Below are positions 44,813 through 51,740 of a DNA stretch of 51,740 nt, one piece after another. The stretch is from CAZUDO01 sp964618895. GTDB lineage: Bacteria; Desulfobacterota; Binatia; DP-6. Numbering within the stretch: position 1 is the first letter of the stretch; every line of letters begins with the position of its first letter. A program made the position numbers and the translations under genes. The DNA is taken from the NCBI GenBank assembly GCA_964618895.1, contig CAZUDO010000084.1:1-51740 (forward strand). The letters are read 5' to 3'. The notes beneath the pieces are model-generated. The model saw only the letters and a list, made by a program, of their open reading frames with translations. It did not search any database and was not told where the DNA came from.

Positions 44813-46180
44813 CTAGTCCTTGCGCTCGGTCAGCGAGGCGAACACCGGCAGATCGATGGTGTCCTCGACGTCGCGCGCGGTCCGTAGCCGGGTGTCGAGA
44901 CCGTCGATGAAGAAGGCCAGCCCGATGCCCACGACCAGGCTGAACGCGGGGGCGAGGGCGAGGCGCACGTAGTCATGTGTGTTGCGGGCCCGGCCGGCCG
45001 AGGCGGGCGACAGCACGACGATGCTGACACGGCGCGACGTCTGCTCGGTCACCATGGCCCGGTCGCTGTCCTGGACGAGGCCGAGATGTCGGGCCCTGAG
45101 CACGGTCAGCCTCTGGTCCAGGTCGCTGAGACGCGCTTCCTTGGCCGGCATCTCGTCCAGCTCGGCCTGCAGCGTGGCGATCTGGCTGTCGATCGTCTCC
45201 ACCCGCGACCTGAGCCCCTGCACCTTCACCTGCGCGAGCTTGAGGCGCTGTTCCACTTCGCGCCTGAGCAGCGTTCGCATGGACTCGAGCGTCACTCGGG
45301 CATCCAGCAGCTCGGGGGCGTCCTCGCGATAGCGCTCCTGGAGCTGGGCGATGCGGGTCTCCTGCTGGATCATGGTCTTCTTGAGGTCCATGACGGCCCC
45401 CTCGTTGAGGAAGCCCACGACGTTGACGGGCACGTCCATGTCGGGGTTGTCGCGGAGCGCCTTGACGAGTTGCAGGTTCCCGGCTTCCTCGGCCAGATCG
45501 GTGGCCACCACCGCACGGTCTCGCTGGAGTTGCTTCAAGGCGGAGAGTTGATTGCGCTGCTGCTCGCCGATGTCCACGACCTGTTGAGTCTCGATGAAAC
45601 CGCGGCGCACGCGCGAGAGGCTGTCCATGGCTGCTCCCACGCGCTTGAGCTCGCCCTCGAAGAACGCCTTGGGGTAGGGCAGCGACTCGCTGGTGGACCG
45701 GTACTCGACGTAGGCGGTCACGATCGCATCGCAGGCGCGGTGTGCCAGTTCGGGATCGCGGGCGACGTAGGCGATCTCGATCACGTTGCTCTGCCCGATG
45801 ACCTGCACGTCGACGGCATCGGCTTCCAGCCGGATCGCCGGCACCCCGCCTCGGGCGGCAGCGTCCAGGCCCTCCTGGGCGCGCTTGCGGACGGACCAGC
45901 TCTTGACCACTTGTGCCTCGGTCGCCAGCTCCTCTTCCCAGCCGCTCATCCGGCGGCCCGGCGTCATGATGCTCTCCTGCTCGCCGCGCTTGACCAGGAC
46001 GCTGCCGAATGAGGCGTACTCCTCCGGACGGGCGAGCGTGAGAATCCCGACCGTCAGGGTGACGATCACGAACAGTCCGAGGATGATCCACTTGCGCCGG
46101 AAGACAATCGTGAGGAAGTCACGAGCCCCGACCTGTCGGGAGACCGGCGTGGGGGCGAGCGATTCGGCTTCGCGGTTCAT
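44813..46180 (-). CDS. Wzz/GumC-type polysaccharide chain-length regulator
   Basis: A 455-residue polysaccharide co-polymerase. ARDFLTIVFRRKWIILGLFVI opens the first membrane helix, followed by the periplasmic Wzz domain, a long coiled coil (about residues 170-350, e.g. QQRNQLSALKQLQRDRAVVA and LDEMPAKEARLSDLDQRLTV), then PASAGRARNTHDYVRLALAP (the Pro-rich block) and the second helix FSLVVGIGLAFFIDGLDTRL. The kinase domain is separate, in the next gene, as in Gram-positive CpsCD pairs. Mature role: set chain length and bridge polymerase and Wza across the periplasm. ATG 46180 (MNREAES) is preferred over GTG 46207, which would overlap the wza stop. Confidence 0.88.
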   Translation of the reverse strand: MNREAESLAPTPVSRQVGARDFLTIVFRRKWIILGLFVIVTLTVGILTLARPEEYASFGSVLVKRGEQESIMTPGRRMSGWEEELATEAQVVKSWSVRKRAQEGLDAAARGGVPAIRLEADAVDVQVIGQSNVIEIAYVARDPELAHRACDAIVTAYVEYRSTSESLPYPKAFFEGELKRVGAAMDSLSRVRRGFIETQQVVDIGEQQRNQLSALKQLQRDRAVVATDLAEEAGNLQLVKALRDNPDMDVPVNVVGFLNEGAVMDLKKTMIQQETRIAQLQERYREDAPELLDARVTLESMRTLLRREVEQRLKLAQVKVQGLRSRVETIDSQIATLQAELDEMPAKEARLSDLDQRLTVLRARHLGLVQDSDRAMVTEQTSRRVSIVVLSPASAGRARNTHDYVRLALAPAFSLVVGIGLAFFIDGLDTRLRTARDVEDTIDLPVFASLTERKD

Positions 46181-46196
46181 GACATGCCCGTCCCGG

Positions 46197-46952
46197 TCAT
46201 GGCACACCGACCACGAACACGCGGTCGAGATTGAAGAGTTCCCAGCCGATCAGCGCGAAGTTGAGCATCGAGATGTTGTCCGCGAAGAACTGCTTCACGA
46301 ACAGGTTGATGTTCCCGATTCCCGAGCGCGGGACGTAGACGATGTCGAAGCGCCCGAGCGGCAGATCGGCTTCGAGCCGCCCCCGCTTCAACGCGTCCCC
46401 GAGCCGCAGGCGCAGGACCCGCACCGTGCGCGCCCCATCGCGATGAAAAACCAGCACGCTGTTGCTCGCCGCGTCGTCCTTGAAGCCGCCCGCGCCCGCC
46501 ACCGCCTGCGACACCGTCATGTACGGCGAGGCCTTGATCGAGCCCGGGCGTTCGACACGGCCGAGCACATGGATCTCGTTGCCCGCGACTTCAGTCACTT
46601 CGATGGTGACGCGGGGACGCTTGAGCTCGGCGCCGAGCAGCTTGATCAGCTCCGATTCGAGCTCGCCCACGGTGCGACCCGCCGCGACCACGTCGCCGAT
46701 CGGGAACACCGAGATGCGACCGTCGGGACGGATGCGCTGGGCGCGGATCACGCCGCTCGTGGGGCTGGGCTCGGCGAGCGGACCGAAGTTGAGGATGAGC
46801 CCATCCCCTGGCACCAGCCGGTATTCGGGGACCCGCGACCAGTCCATGGCGGTGCTGTCCGCCATGGCGTCGTCCGCCGCGCGGGCGGTCGCCGCGGCGC
46901 AGGGAACGAAGGCGATCAGCAAGGCGGCCAGCATAAGGGAGGAGCGGTTCAC
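46197..46952 (-). CDS. Wza-type polysaccharide export protein (short form)
   Basis: A 251-residue outer-membrane/periplasmic export protein. A signal peptide (LMLAALLIAFVPCAAATARA) lacks a good lipobox, with Pro before the Cys, so it may not be a lipoprotein. The Poly_export domain starts at VPEYRLVPGDGLILNF and includes RIRPDGRISVFPIGDV and TVGELESELIKLL; one SLBB domain follows (NEIHVLGRVERPGSIKASPY, TVSQAVAGAGGF). The C-terminus keeps FDIVYVPRSGIGNINLFVKQ and a final hydrophobic stretch. It is shorter than E. coli Wza (about 380), having one SLBB instead of two. GTG 46952 is chosen because the signal peptide follows and GAGG is 8 nt upstream; it is the first gene of the operon. Confidence 0.87.
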   Translation of the reverse strand: MNRSSLMLAALLIAFVPCAAATARAADDAMADSTAMDWSRVPEYRLVPGDGLILNFGPLAEPSPTSGVIRAQRIRPDGRISVFPIGDVVAAGRTVGELESELIKLLGAELKRPRVTIEVTEVAGNEIHVLGRVERPGSIKASPYMTVSQAVAGAGGFKDDAASNSVLVFHRDGARTVRVLRLRLGDALKRGRLEADLPLGRFDIVYVPRSGIGNINLFVKQFFADNISMLNFALIGWELFNLDRVFVVGVP

Positions 46953-46970
46953 GGAAGATCCTCGGGACCG

Positions 46971-47009
46971 AAAAGAAAACCCCGCTTCCCTGCGAATGGG
47001 GAACCGGGG
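46971..47009 (-). terminator. Intrinsic terminator in the wza leader
   Basis: On the minus strand CCCCGGTTCCC and GGGAAGCGGGG pair as an 11-bp stem with one G-G mismatch around an 8-nt loop, followed at once by TTTTCTTTT. The end is 18 nt before the wza GTG and just before its Shine-Dalgarno, so termination here would shut off the whole export operon. Confidence 0.85.
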
Positions 47010-47198
47010 CAGTCCAATCCAGACCCGAGCCGACGGTTGACCTGACGCAGCGGGATGCTTCGAGGACCGAAGTCCTCGATCAGCGACCCAGGCGAAGCAC
47101 CGCGTGAACCGCGGCCCCACCCGAAGCAGTACCAAGCTGCGTCTCGGTGTTCCTCCGGTCGGAGCAGACAGGCCACCGCAAGTAGCAGTGGCTAAGCG
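46971..47198 (-). ncRNA. Structured 5' leader of the wza operon (candidate riboswitch/attenuator)
   Basis: About 228 nt lie between a good promoter and the wza start, ending in the terminator at 46971-47009. Visible helices on the minus strand: GCCACTGC/GCGGTGGC with a TACTT loop (47192-47172); GACGCAGC (47143-47136) with GCTGCGTC (47051-47044) closing a ~100-nt domain; inside it CCGCG/CGCGG and GAGGAC-TTCG-GTCCTC (47077-47062). TGCTTCG occurs twice and could pair with one CGAAGCA, giving a choice of folds. The pieces AATCGCTTAG at the 5' end and CGTCAGGTCAACC near the 3' end faintly recall the c-di-AMP (ydaO) class, but its core GGGGTGAATC is missing, so I do not assign it. No convincing leader peptide was seen. 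Confidence 0.6.
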
Positions 47199-47204
47199 AT
47201 TTGA

Positions 47205-47234
47205 AGTATAAGGACCGGGGTCCGGGCGTGTCAA
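47205..47234 (-). promoter_or_regulatory. Sigma70-type promoter of the wza operon
   Basis: The minus strand has a perfect -35 TTGACA (47234-47229), an 18-nt spacer and a -10 TATACT (47210-47205), the best promoter in the window. Transcription would begin near 47198, giving a ~245-nt leader before the wza GTG at 46952. Confidence 0.75.
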
Positions 47235-47287
47235 TCGGCATATCCGGCCGGGGTGCGAGGACGGCGTTCGCGGATGATTCTCCCCGG

Positions 47288-47310
47288 TTCAGTCGTGCGA
47301 AACGACCGAA
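47288..47310. other. Inverted repeat between the DUF3108 gene and the wza promoter
   Basis: TTCAGTCGT and ACGACCGAA form a 9-bp stem with one mismatch around GCGAA. No T tract follows on either strand. It could be a weak terminator for the DUF3108 gene, whose stop is 20 nt upstream, or an operator near the wza promoter. Nothing else is apparent in 47235-47330. Confidence 0.25.
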
Positions 47311-47330
47311 GTGCCCCCGGGACGCCGCGT

Positions 47331-48224
47331 TCAGCCCTTTTTGGCCTCGGTCAGGACGACGCTGATCGACCCGATCGTCACCTTGCTCTTCATCATGACC
47401 GGGATGCGCCGATCGTCGTCAGAGAGCCAGATGACGAGCCGGCCCTGGTTCTTGAAGATGCCGGCCGCCCTCAGGATGGGCTCGATCACGATGCAGTCGA
47501 ACGTGCCGGCCGGGGTCTCGATGCGCTGGCGCCCCAGCACCTTCACCTCGATCGGCTGGCTCTTGTGGCTGGCGTGGTAGTCGAAGATGACGCTGCCGCC
47601 CAGCGGCAGGTCCTGCGTCCGGGTGAAGTAGAACGATGAGAGCGCGTCCTGGCAGTTCTGCGGGATGGCGATCGCCTGTCCGTCGTTGGCGTAGAGCGCC
47701 TCGCCCCGCTTGTAGTCAAAGGTGATCTCGTTCTCTTCGTGGTAGCCGCCCTCGCGGCGGTTCTCGTAGAAGCGGCGGCTGTAGAAGCCGGTCGTGTCCC
47801 AGAAAGACTCGATGCGATTGCGCACCTTGTAGAAGGCGCTGAAGAACTTGTTGGACTCGGCGCGGGCCACCAGGGTGAACACCGGCCGGCCCTTCCACAT
47901 CTTCACCTCGGGGATCTCGAGGTAGGCGTCTCCGGCGCTGATGAAGCCGTAGCGCACCGAGAACTTGAGGTATTCGCCGGCCCGGATGGGCCGCGCCGGA
48001 GCCGGCAAGACCTCGCCCGTGCCGTTCGGCAGGCTGACGGACCCGGTGATGAGCGTGGTATCGGGCTGCGGAAGACCTTCGGGCGGGGGGGGCGGCGCGC
48101 CCGGGGCCTGCAGGGCGCAGAGCAGTCCGGCCAGAAGGATGAGAGCGAACAGCCGGCGTGGGCGAGCCCGGTGTCCAATTGGCCGAATTCGCGCGCCGCT
48201 ACTAGAATCGCTCGTGTTCGTCAT
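47331..48224 (-). CDS. DUF3108 domain periplasmic protein
   Basis: A 297-residue exported protein: an Arg-rich start, a signal peptide (LFALILLAGLLCALQAPGAP), then a DUF3108-type domain: GEYLKFSVRYGFISAGDAYL, FTLVARAESNKFFSAFYKVR, NRIESFWDTTGFYSRRFYEN, and late VKVLGRQRIETPAGTFDCIV followed by LVIWLSDDDRRIPVMMKSKV. The family is beta-rich, resembles lipoprotein-carrier folds, and has no assigned function. It reads in the same direction as wza but ends before the wza promoter, so it is a separate unit. ATG 48224 is divergent from the aminotransferase gene; a longer frame from 49781 runs antisense through that gene and is rejected. Confidence 0.82.
   Translation of the reverse strand: MTNTSDSSSGARIRPIGHRARPRRLFALILLAGLLCALQAPGAPPPPPEGLPQPDTTLITGSVSLPNGTGEVLPAPARPIRAGEYLKFSVRYGFISAGDAYLEIPEVKMWKGRPVFTLVARAESNKFFSAFYKVRNRIESFWDTTGFYSRRFYENRREGGYHEENEITFDYKRGEALYANDGQAIAIPQNCQDALSSFYFTRTQDLPLGGSVIFDYHASHKSQPIEVKVLGRQRIETPAGTFDCIVIEPILRAAGIFKNQGRLVIWLSDDDRRIPVMMKSKVTIGSISVVLTEAKKG
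48179..48208 (+). promoter_or_regulatory. Candidate promoter for the class I aminotransferase
   Basis: TTGGCC (48179-48184), an 18-nt spacer and TAGAAT (48203-48208) lie about 75 nt before the ATG at 48282, within the 5' end of the divergent DUF3108 gene. Confidence 0.4.
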
Positions 48225-48281
48225 GCCCTCGTGGTGACGCAAGTCAGATGCCGTCGCCCCACTCCCGCTCCGGAGGGGACT

Positions 48282-49493
48282 ATGTCCGCCAGCCAATCGC
48301 CTGTCAAACCTGTGCTTGGGCCCTCCGACCGGATGCTGGGCCTGCCCCCCTACGCCCTGGCGACGGTGCTGCAGGCGCGCGACGAAAAGGTGCGACAAGG
48401 TGTGGATGTGATCGATCTGGGCGTAGGAAACCCTGACCTTCGCCCCCCGCAGCGGGCGGTGGACGCCCTCAAGGCGGCGCTCGACGATCCCAAGGTCCAG
48501 AACCACCGCTATCCCTCGTTCAACGGACTGCCGGAGTTCCGCGGCGCCGTCGCCGGATGGTACCGGGACCGATTCGGCGTGACCGTGGACCCGGCCCGGG
48601 AGGCGCTTGCGCTGGTCGGCTCCAAGGAGGGCATCTTCAAGTTCTTCCTCGCCCACTTCAATCCCGGGGACACCCTGCTGCTGTGCACGCCGTGCTACCC
48701 GGCGTATCTCGGCCAGGCGGCGATCGCCCAGGTCCGCATGGTCGAGGTGCCGCTCCAGGCGAAGCACGGGTGGCTCCCGGATCTCTCGGCCATCCCGGTC
48801 GAGGAGGCGCGCCGCGCCAGGGCCATCGCGGTCAACTTCCCGAACAACCCGACCGCCGGCACCGAGACCGCCGCGTTCTACCAGGACCTGCTCCGGTTCG
48901 CGCGCGAGCACGATCTGTTCGTGATCTCCGATATCGCCTACTGCGACCTGTCGCTCGATCCCTCCTACAAGGCGTGCTCGTTCCTTGAGTTCGACCGCGA
49001 CAAGGAGCGGACGGTCGAGTTCCACTCGTTCTCCAAGTCCTACTCCATGCAGGGCTGGCGGGTGGCGTTCGCCACCGGCCACGCCGCGGCGCTGGCGCGC
49101 ATGCACCAGATCAAATCGAACACCGACTACGGGGTGTTCATGGCGATCCAGCGGGCCGCGATCGCGGTCCTGACCGGCTCGCAGGACTACTGTGCCGCGG
49201 TGTCGGCCGTCTACCGCACGCGGCGCGACGCGTTCCTGTCGGCCATCCGGCCGCTCGGCTTCCCGGTCGAGCCGCCGCGCGCCACGATCTACGTGTGGAT
49301 GCCGATCCCCGCGCGCTACTCGACGTCCATGGAGTTCACCCGCGACCTGCTTGACAAGGCCGGGGTGGTGGTGGCCCCGGGGTCGGGCTTCGGCGCGGCG
49401 GGCGAGGGCTACGTCCGGGTGGCGTTGTGCGACAGCGAGGCCCGACTGGCCGAGGCCGGCGCCCGGATGGCGAAGGCGGGATTGAAGTGGTGA
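48282..49493 (+). CDS. Class I/II PLP aminotransferase (LL-diaminopimelate aminotransferase-like)
   Basis: A 403-residue fold type I aminotransferase. RMLGLPPYALATVLQAR and VIDLGVGNPDLRPPQ give the class I opening, HRYPSFNGLPEFRGAVAGWY the substrate loop, VNFPNNPTAGTE and ISDIAYCDL the PLP-phosphate and Asp/Tyr positions, and FSKSYSMQGWRVAFATG the Schiff-base Lys (K252) with the downstream Arg. GEGYVRVALCDSEARLAEA ends it. The overall pattern fits the aspartate aminotransferase subfamily that includes DapL, but alanine or aromatic transaminases share it. A strong GGAGGGG is 4 nt upstream of the ATG. It is probably a housekeeping gene at the edge of the polysaccharide locus. Confidence 0.87.
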   Translation: MSASQSPVKPVLGPSDRMLGLPPYALATVLQARDEKVRQGVDVIDLGVGNPDLRPPQRAVDALKAALDDPKVQNHRYPSFNGLPEFRGAVAGWYRDRFGVTVDPAREALALVGSKEGIFKFFLAHFNPGDTLLLCTPCYPAYLGQAAIAQVRMVEVPLQAKHGWLPDLSAIPVEEARRARAIAVNFPNNPTAGTETAAFYQDLLRFAREHDLFVISDIAYCDLSLDPSYKACSFLEFDRDKERTVEFHSFSKSYSMQGWRVAFATGHAAALARMHQIKSNTDYGVFMAIQRAAIAVLTGSQDYCAAVSAVYRTRRDAFLSAIRPLGFPVEPPRATIYVWMPIPARYSTSMEFTRDLLDKAGVVVAPGSGFGAAGEGYVRVALCDSEARLAEAGARMAKAGLKW

Positions 49494-49545
49494 GCGTGCA
49501 CGGCCGCGGCGCCCGACAGGCCGGGCAACATGGCGGGTCCTCCGC

Positions 49546-51198
49546 TCACTGGTAGAGTTCGAACCACTCGGTCTCCCCGACCTTCCGGAAGTGACGCCGC
49601 ACATAGGGGACGAGGGTGTAGAAGGGGTCGTCGTCGTTGATCGGCCGGGCGCCAAGCGCGATCCACCGAAAGTCGACCTTGTCCATGATGATGAACCCCC
49701 GGGGAGGCAGGCTCTCCAGCTCGGCGACCACTCGCTCGAACAGCGGTGGCGTGGACAGTTCGTATGTGTCCGCGAAGTCAATCGAGAGTGGGTTGCGTTG
49801 CGCTGCCTTCACCCAGTAGCCCGGGAAGCTGGGGATGATGGCGAACGGCCGGCCCTCGGTCCGTTCGATCGCCCGTCGGAGATCCACCATCATCGCGTGG
49901 GTGAGACGGTTGGTGCGGATGAACTTCCCGCCCGGAAGCACCCCGTCCAATCGGAACCCCAACTCGCGCGCGGGTCGCTCGTGGTAGATGTTCCGGTTCC
50001 TGCTCACGACCCAGACCAGCGCCAGTAGGCAGGCCAGTCCGGCCAGCCCGGGCGCGACGAATCGAGCCGTCCTCGCTCCGGCCCCACCCCACTCCGGCCC
50101 GCAGACACTCGCGATGAAGTAGACCGCCAGCGCGCCGGCCAGGAGAGCGGGACTTCCATACCCGAGAGAAACCGAGCTGGCCCATGCGACGAAGAGCACG
50201 AGGGCGCCCGCCCGCGTGCGGCCATCGCGCGCGCCGTCGCGGCGCCACCGGGCAGCGGTCACGCCCAGGGCCGCGCCGAAGATCAGAAATGCCCCGCCGC
50301 GAAGATAGGGTTGCTGGTGCCAGAGCATGGTCGCCGCCGCGCACAGAACGAGGCCGGCCGCAGCGAGGATTCCAAGGGTTTGCAACCGGGGGGCCACCGT
50401 CTGTCCCGCTCGCGCCTCGGCGGCCGTCATCCAGAGAATCACGACGCCCGCCACCGCCCCGCACCAAAGGAACGGATTCCCGACCCACGGCCAGACGCTC
50501 GTGCCGAGCACGTTGGTCGTGGCCCCCAGCTGCTCGACCGCATCGCGCGAGGCCCCCATGGCCACCAAGCAGGCGGCGTAGATCAGGATGGGCGCCGCCG
50601 CGGCGAGCACGCAGGGCAGGCTCCGGGCCGGGCGGAAGAAGAGAAGTCCGAGTGGCAACAGCGCGAGGAAGTTCTGCTTGCAGAGCGCGGAGGCCCCGAG
50701 CAGCAGGCAGCCTGTCGCGCTGACCGGCGTCCGCGACGAGCCGGCCAGTAACAGCCCCAGTGAGGCCAGCATCAGGCCGTCCACCGTGTACCACGGCATG
50801 ATGGGAAACGTGTGCGCGGACAGGATCAACGCGATGCAGGTGAGGACGGCGCGTTCGCCCCAGGTCCACGCTCGTCCCATGAGCCGGCCCAGCAACACCA
50901 CCCATATCCAGGCGGTCGCCGCGAACTCGAACCATGCCACCAGCCGGCCAAGCCAGTAGACGGCTTCCCCACCGAGAAGTACGAGGGGGGCGTGAAGGAG
51001 CGCCGAACCCACCGGTCGGATGGAGATGAAGTCCCGGTGCGGCACCTGACCGTCGAGCAGTCGGCGGCTCATGGCCAGGACGAAGCCATCGTCGGTCGGA
51101 TTGAAGCCCAGGGAAGAGAACAGTACGTGGGCCGTTAGGGCGAGCACGACGACCAGGGCGAGATCCCGCCACGATGCGCGACCGAGCCCCGGGGTCAT
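49546..51198 (-). CDS. GT-C-like membrane protein
   Basis: A 550-residue polytopic membrane protein with about eleven hydrophobic segments and a ~120-residue soluble C-terminus. After the first helix, SSLGFNPTDDGFVLAMSRRLLDGQ carries the Asp-Asp motif and DGQVPHRDFISIRPVGS the loop seen in GT-C/PMT-like proteins; PWYTVDGLMLASLGLLLAGS follows. The C-terminal region (RAIERTEGRPFAIIPSFPGY, FIIMDKVDFRWIALGARP) faces outside. ATG 51198 is preferred over GTG/ATG further up because AAGGGG lies 6 nt before it. It is convergent with the aminotransferase gene across 52 nt and stands alone, so it may be a separate unit of the locus. Confidence 0.68.
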   Translation of the reverse strand: MTPGLGRASWRDLALVVVLALTAHVLFSSLGFNPTDDGFVLAMSRRLLDGQVPHRDFISIRPVGSALLHAPLVLLGGEAVYWLGRLVAWFEFAATAWIWVVLLGRLMGRAWTWGERAVLTCIALILSAHTFPIMPWYTVDGLMLASLGLLLAGSSRTPVSATGCLLLGASALCKQNFLALLPLGLLFFRPARSLPCVLAAAAPILIYAACLVAMGASRDAVEQLGATTNVLGTSVWPWVGNPFLWCGAVAGVVILWMTAAEARAGQTVAPRLQTLGILAAAGLVLCAAATMLWHQQPYLRGGAFLIFGAALGVTAARWRRDGARDGRTRAGALVLFVAWASSVSLGYGSPALLAGALAVYFIASVCGPEWGGAGARTARFVAPGLAGLACLLALVWVVSRNRNIYHERPARELGFRLDGVLPGGKFIRTNRLTHAMMVDLRRAIERTEGRPFAIIPSFPGYWVKAAQRNPLSIDFADTYELSTPPLFERVVAELESLPPRGFIIMDKVDFRWIALGARPINDDDPFYTLVPYVRRHFRKVGETEWFELYQ

Positions 51199-51283
51199 GG
51201 CGGACCCCTTATCACCATGGGGATCGAGGGGCTGGCTCACCGTCGCGAATCGCAAAGCGGCATCGCGCGCCGATCCCCGCGCC

Positions 51284-51740
51284 CTACGCGGAGTCCGAGG
51301 AGACCGCCCAGTCGTCCGTCGTCATCACGCCGCCGTGTGCGGGACCCAGGGCGGTGAGGGCGAACCGGCCCGGGTCGAGGAAGCGGCGGGCCGCCTCGAC
51401 CACCTGGTCACGCGTCACGTTCATGACCCGCGCGATCTGCTCGTCGAGCGGCGTGTAACGGTCGCGGTAGATCTCCTCGTTGGCGAGCTGGAACATGCGC
51501 GCGGTGATGCTCTCGTGGTCCATCACGAACCCGCCCCGGGCCTGGCGGCGCGCGGCCTCGACCTCGGCCTCGTCGGGCCCATCCCGGCGCAGGCGCTCCA
51601 GCTCCTCGCGGGTGCGCTTCAGCGCCTCGCGGCCCCGCTCGGGCAGCACGCCCATGTGGATCGAGAACATCCCGGCATCCCGATAGAAGTCGGGGACCGA
51701 GTACACCGAGTAGGCGAGCCCCGCCTCCTCGCGCACGCTC
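51284..51740 (-). CDS. M16-family zinc peptidase, C-terminal part (partial at window edge)
   Basis: The last 152 or so residues of an insulinase/mitochondrial-processing-peptidase-like protein; the 5' part lies beyond the window. SVREEAGLAYSVYSVPDFYR is the conserved R-x-x-x-GLAY segment of the C-terminal M16 domain (PF05193), and the helical stretch TREELERLRRDGPDEAEVEA, SITARMFQLANEEIYRD and VMNVTRDQVVEAARRFLDP match the rest of it. The HxxEH zinc site would be in the missing N-terminal half, so catalytic competence cannot be judged. It probably belongs to a housekeeping neighbour outside the polysaccharide locus. Confidence 0.85.
   Translation of the reverse strand, partial: SVREEAGLAYSVYSVPDFYRDAGMFSIHMGVLPERGREALKRTREELERLRRDGPDEAEVEAARRQARGGFVMDHESITARMFQLANEEIYRDRYTPLDEQIARVMNVTRDQVVEAARRFLDPGRFALTALGPAHGGVMTTDDWAVSSDSA

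Noticed and set aside
46971..47198. Assignment of the wza leader as a c-di-AMP (ydaO) or c-di-GMP riboswitch
   Set aside because: Only short end motifs resemble ydaO and the central conserved blocks are absent; GEMM hallmarks (GCAAACC, GGGACGCAAAGCC) are not found.

Overview
The window is a GC-rich (about 70% by eye), almost gap-free stretch from a Gram-negative bacterium. An outer membrane is implied by the Wza-type exporter. No rRNA, tRNA or other phylogenetic marker is present, so the lineage is not fixed; style and content would fit an uncultured high-GC phylum such as Candidatus Eisenbacteria or Gemmatimonadota, but that is a guess.

Nearly everything from 1390 to 51198 belongs to one large exopolysaccharide/capsule/O-antigen-type locus. 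Region A (1390-13619, minus strand) starts with a polyprenyl-phosphate sugar-1-phosphate transferase and runs through a GT39-like enzyme, an AlgD-like nucleotide-sugar 6-dehydrogenase, four GT4 and one GT2 glycosyltransferases, a methyltransferase and a GT-C-like membrane protein. Region B (13620-17446) has a leader with an intrinsic terminator, a zinc-ribbon transposase remnant, a methyltransferase, an SDR sugar epimerase, a GT2 and a tiny membrane ORF. Region C (17447-20909, plus) is GT2, O-antigen ligase/polymerase family protein and GT39-like protein. Region D (20899-28913) has a GT2, two asparagine-synthase-type amidotransferases, a membrane transglutaminase-like protein and two GT4s. Region E (28916-36504, minus) has two large GT-C-like proteins and two tandem Wzx-type flippases. 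A lone plus-strand DegT-type aminotransferase follows (36631-37860). Region F (37872-46952, minus) reads, from its promoter, wza, wzz, an atypical BY-kinase-like ATPase, a Pol-beta-type nucleotidyltransferase, an alkaline-phosphatase-superfamily phosphodiesterase, a third Wzx, GT2, DUF2304 and an LPG-synthase-TM/UPF0104 protein. The right end holds a DUF3108 protein, a class I aminotransferase, another GT-C protein and the end of an M16 peptidase.

Together the genes suggest a Wzx/Wzy-like pathway: the sugar-1-P transferase primes undecaprenyl phosphate, about a dozen cytoplasmic GTs extend the unit, Wzx flips it, the O-antigen ligase-family protein polymerises or ligates, GT-C enzymes add sugars from lipid-linked donors, and Wzz/kinase/Wza control length and export. 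The 6-dehydrogenase plus two amidotransferases point to amidated uronic acids. Genes are commonly joined by 4-bp GTGA/ATGA overlaps.

The most interesting parts are a ~230-nt structured leader RNA ending in a textbook intrinsic terminator just upstream of wza, a second terminator-bearing leader in front of the sugar transferase, the nucleotidyltransferase-phosphodiesterase pair embedded in the export operon, a kinase homolog lacking the Walker A lysine, and an odd ORF at the left edge that joins an unrelated N-terminus in frame to the second half of UvrA.
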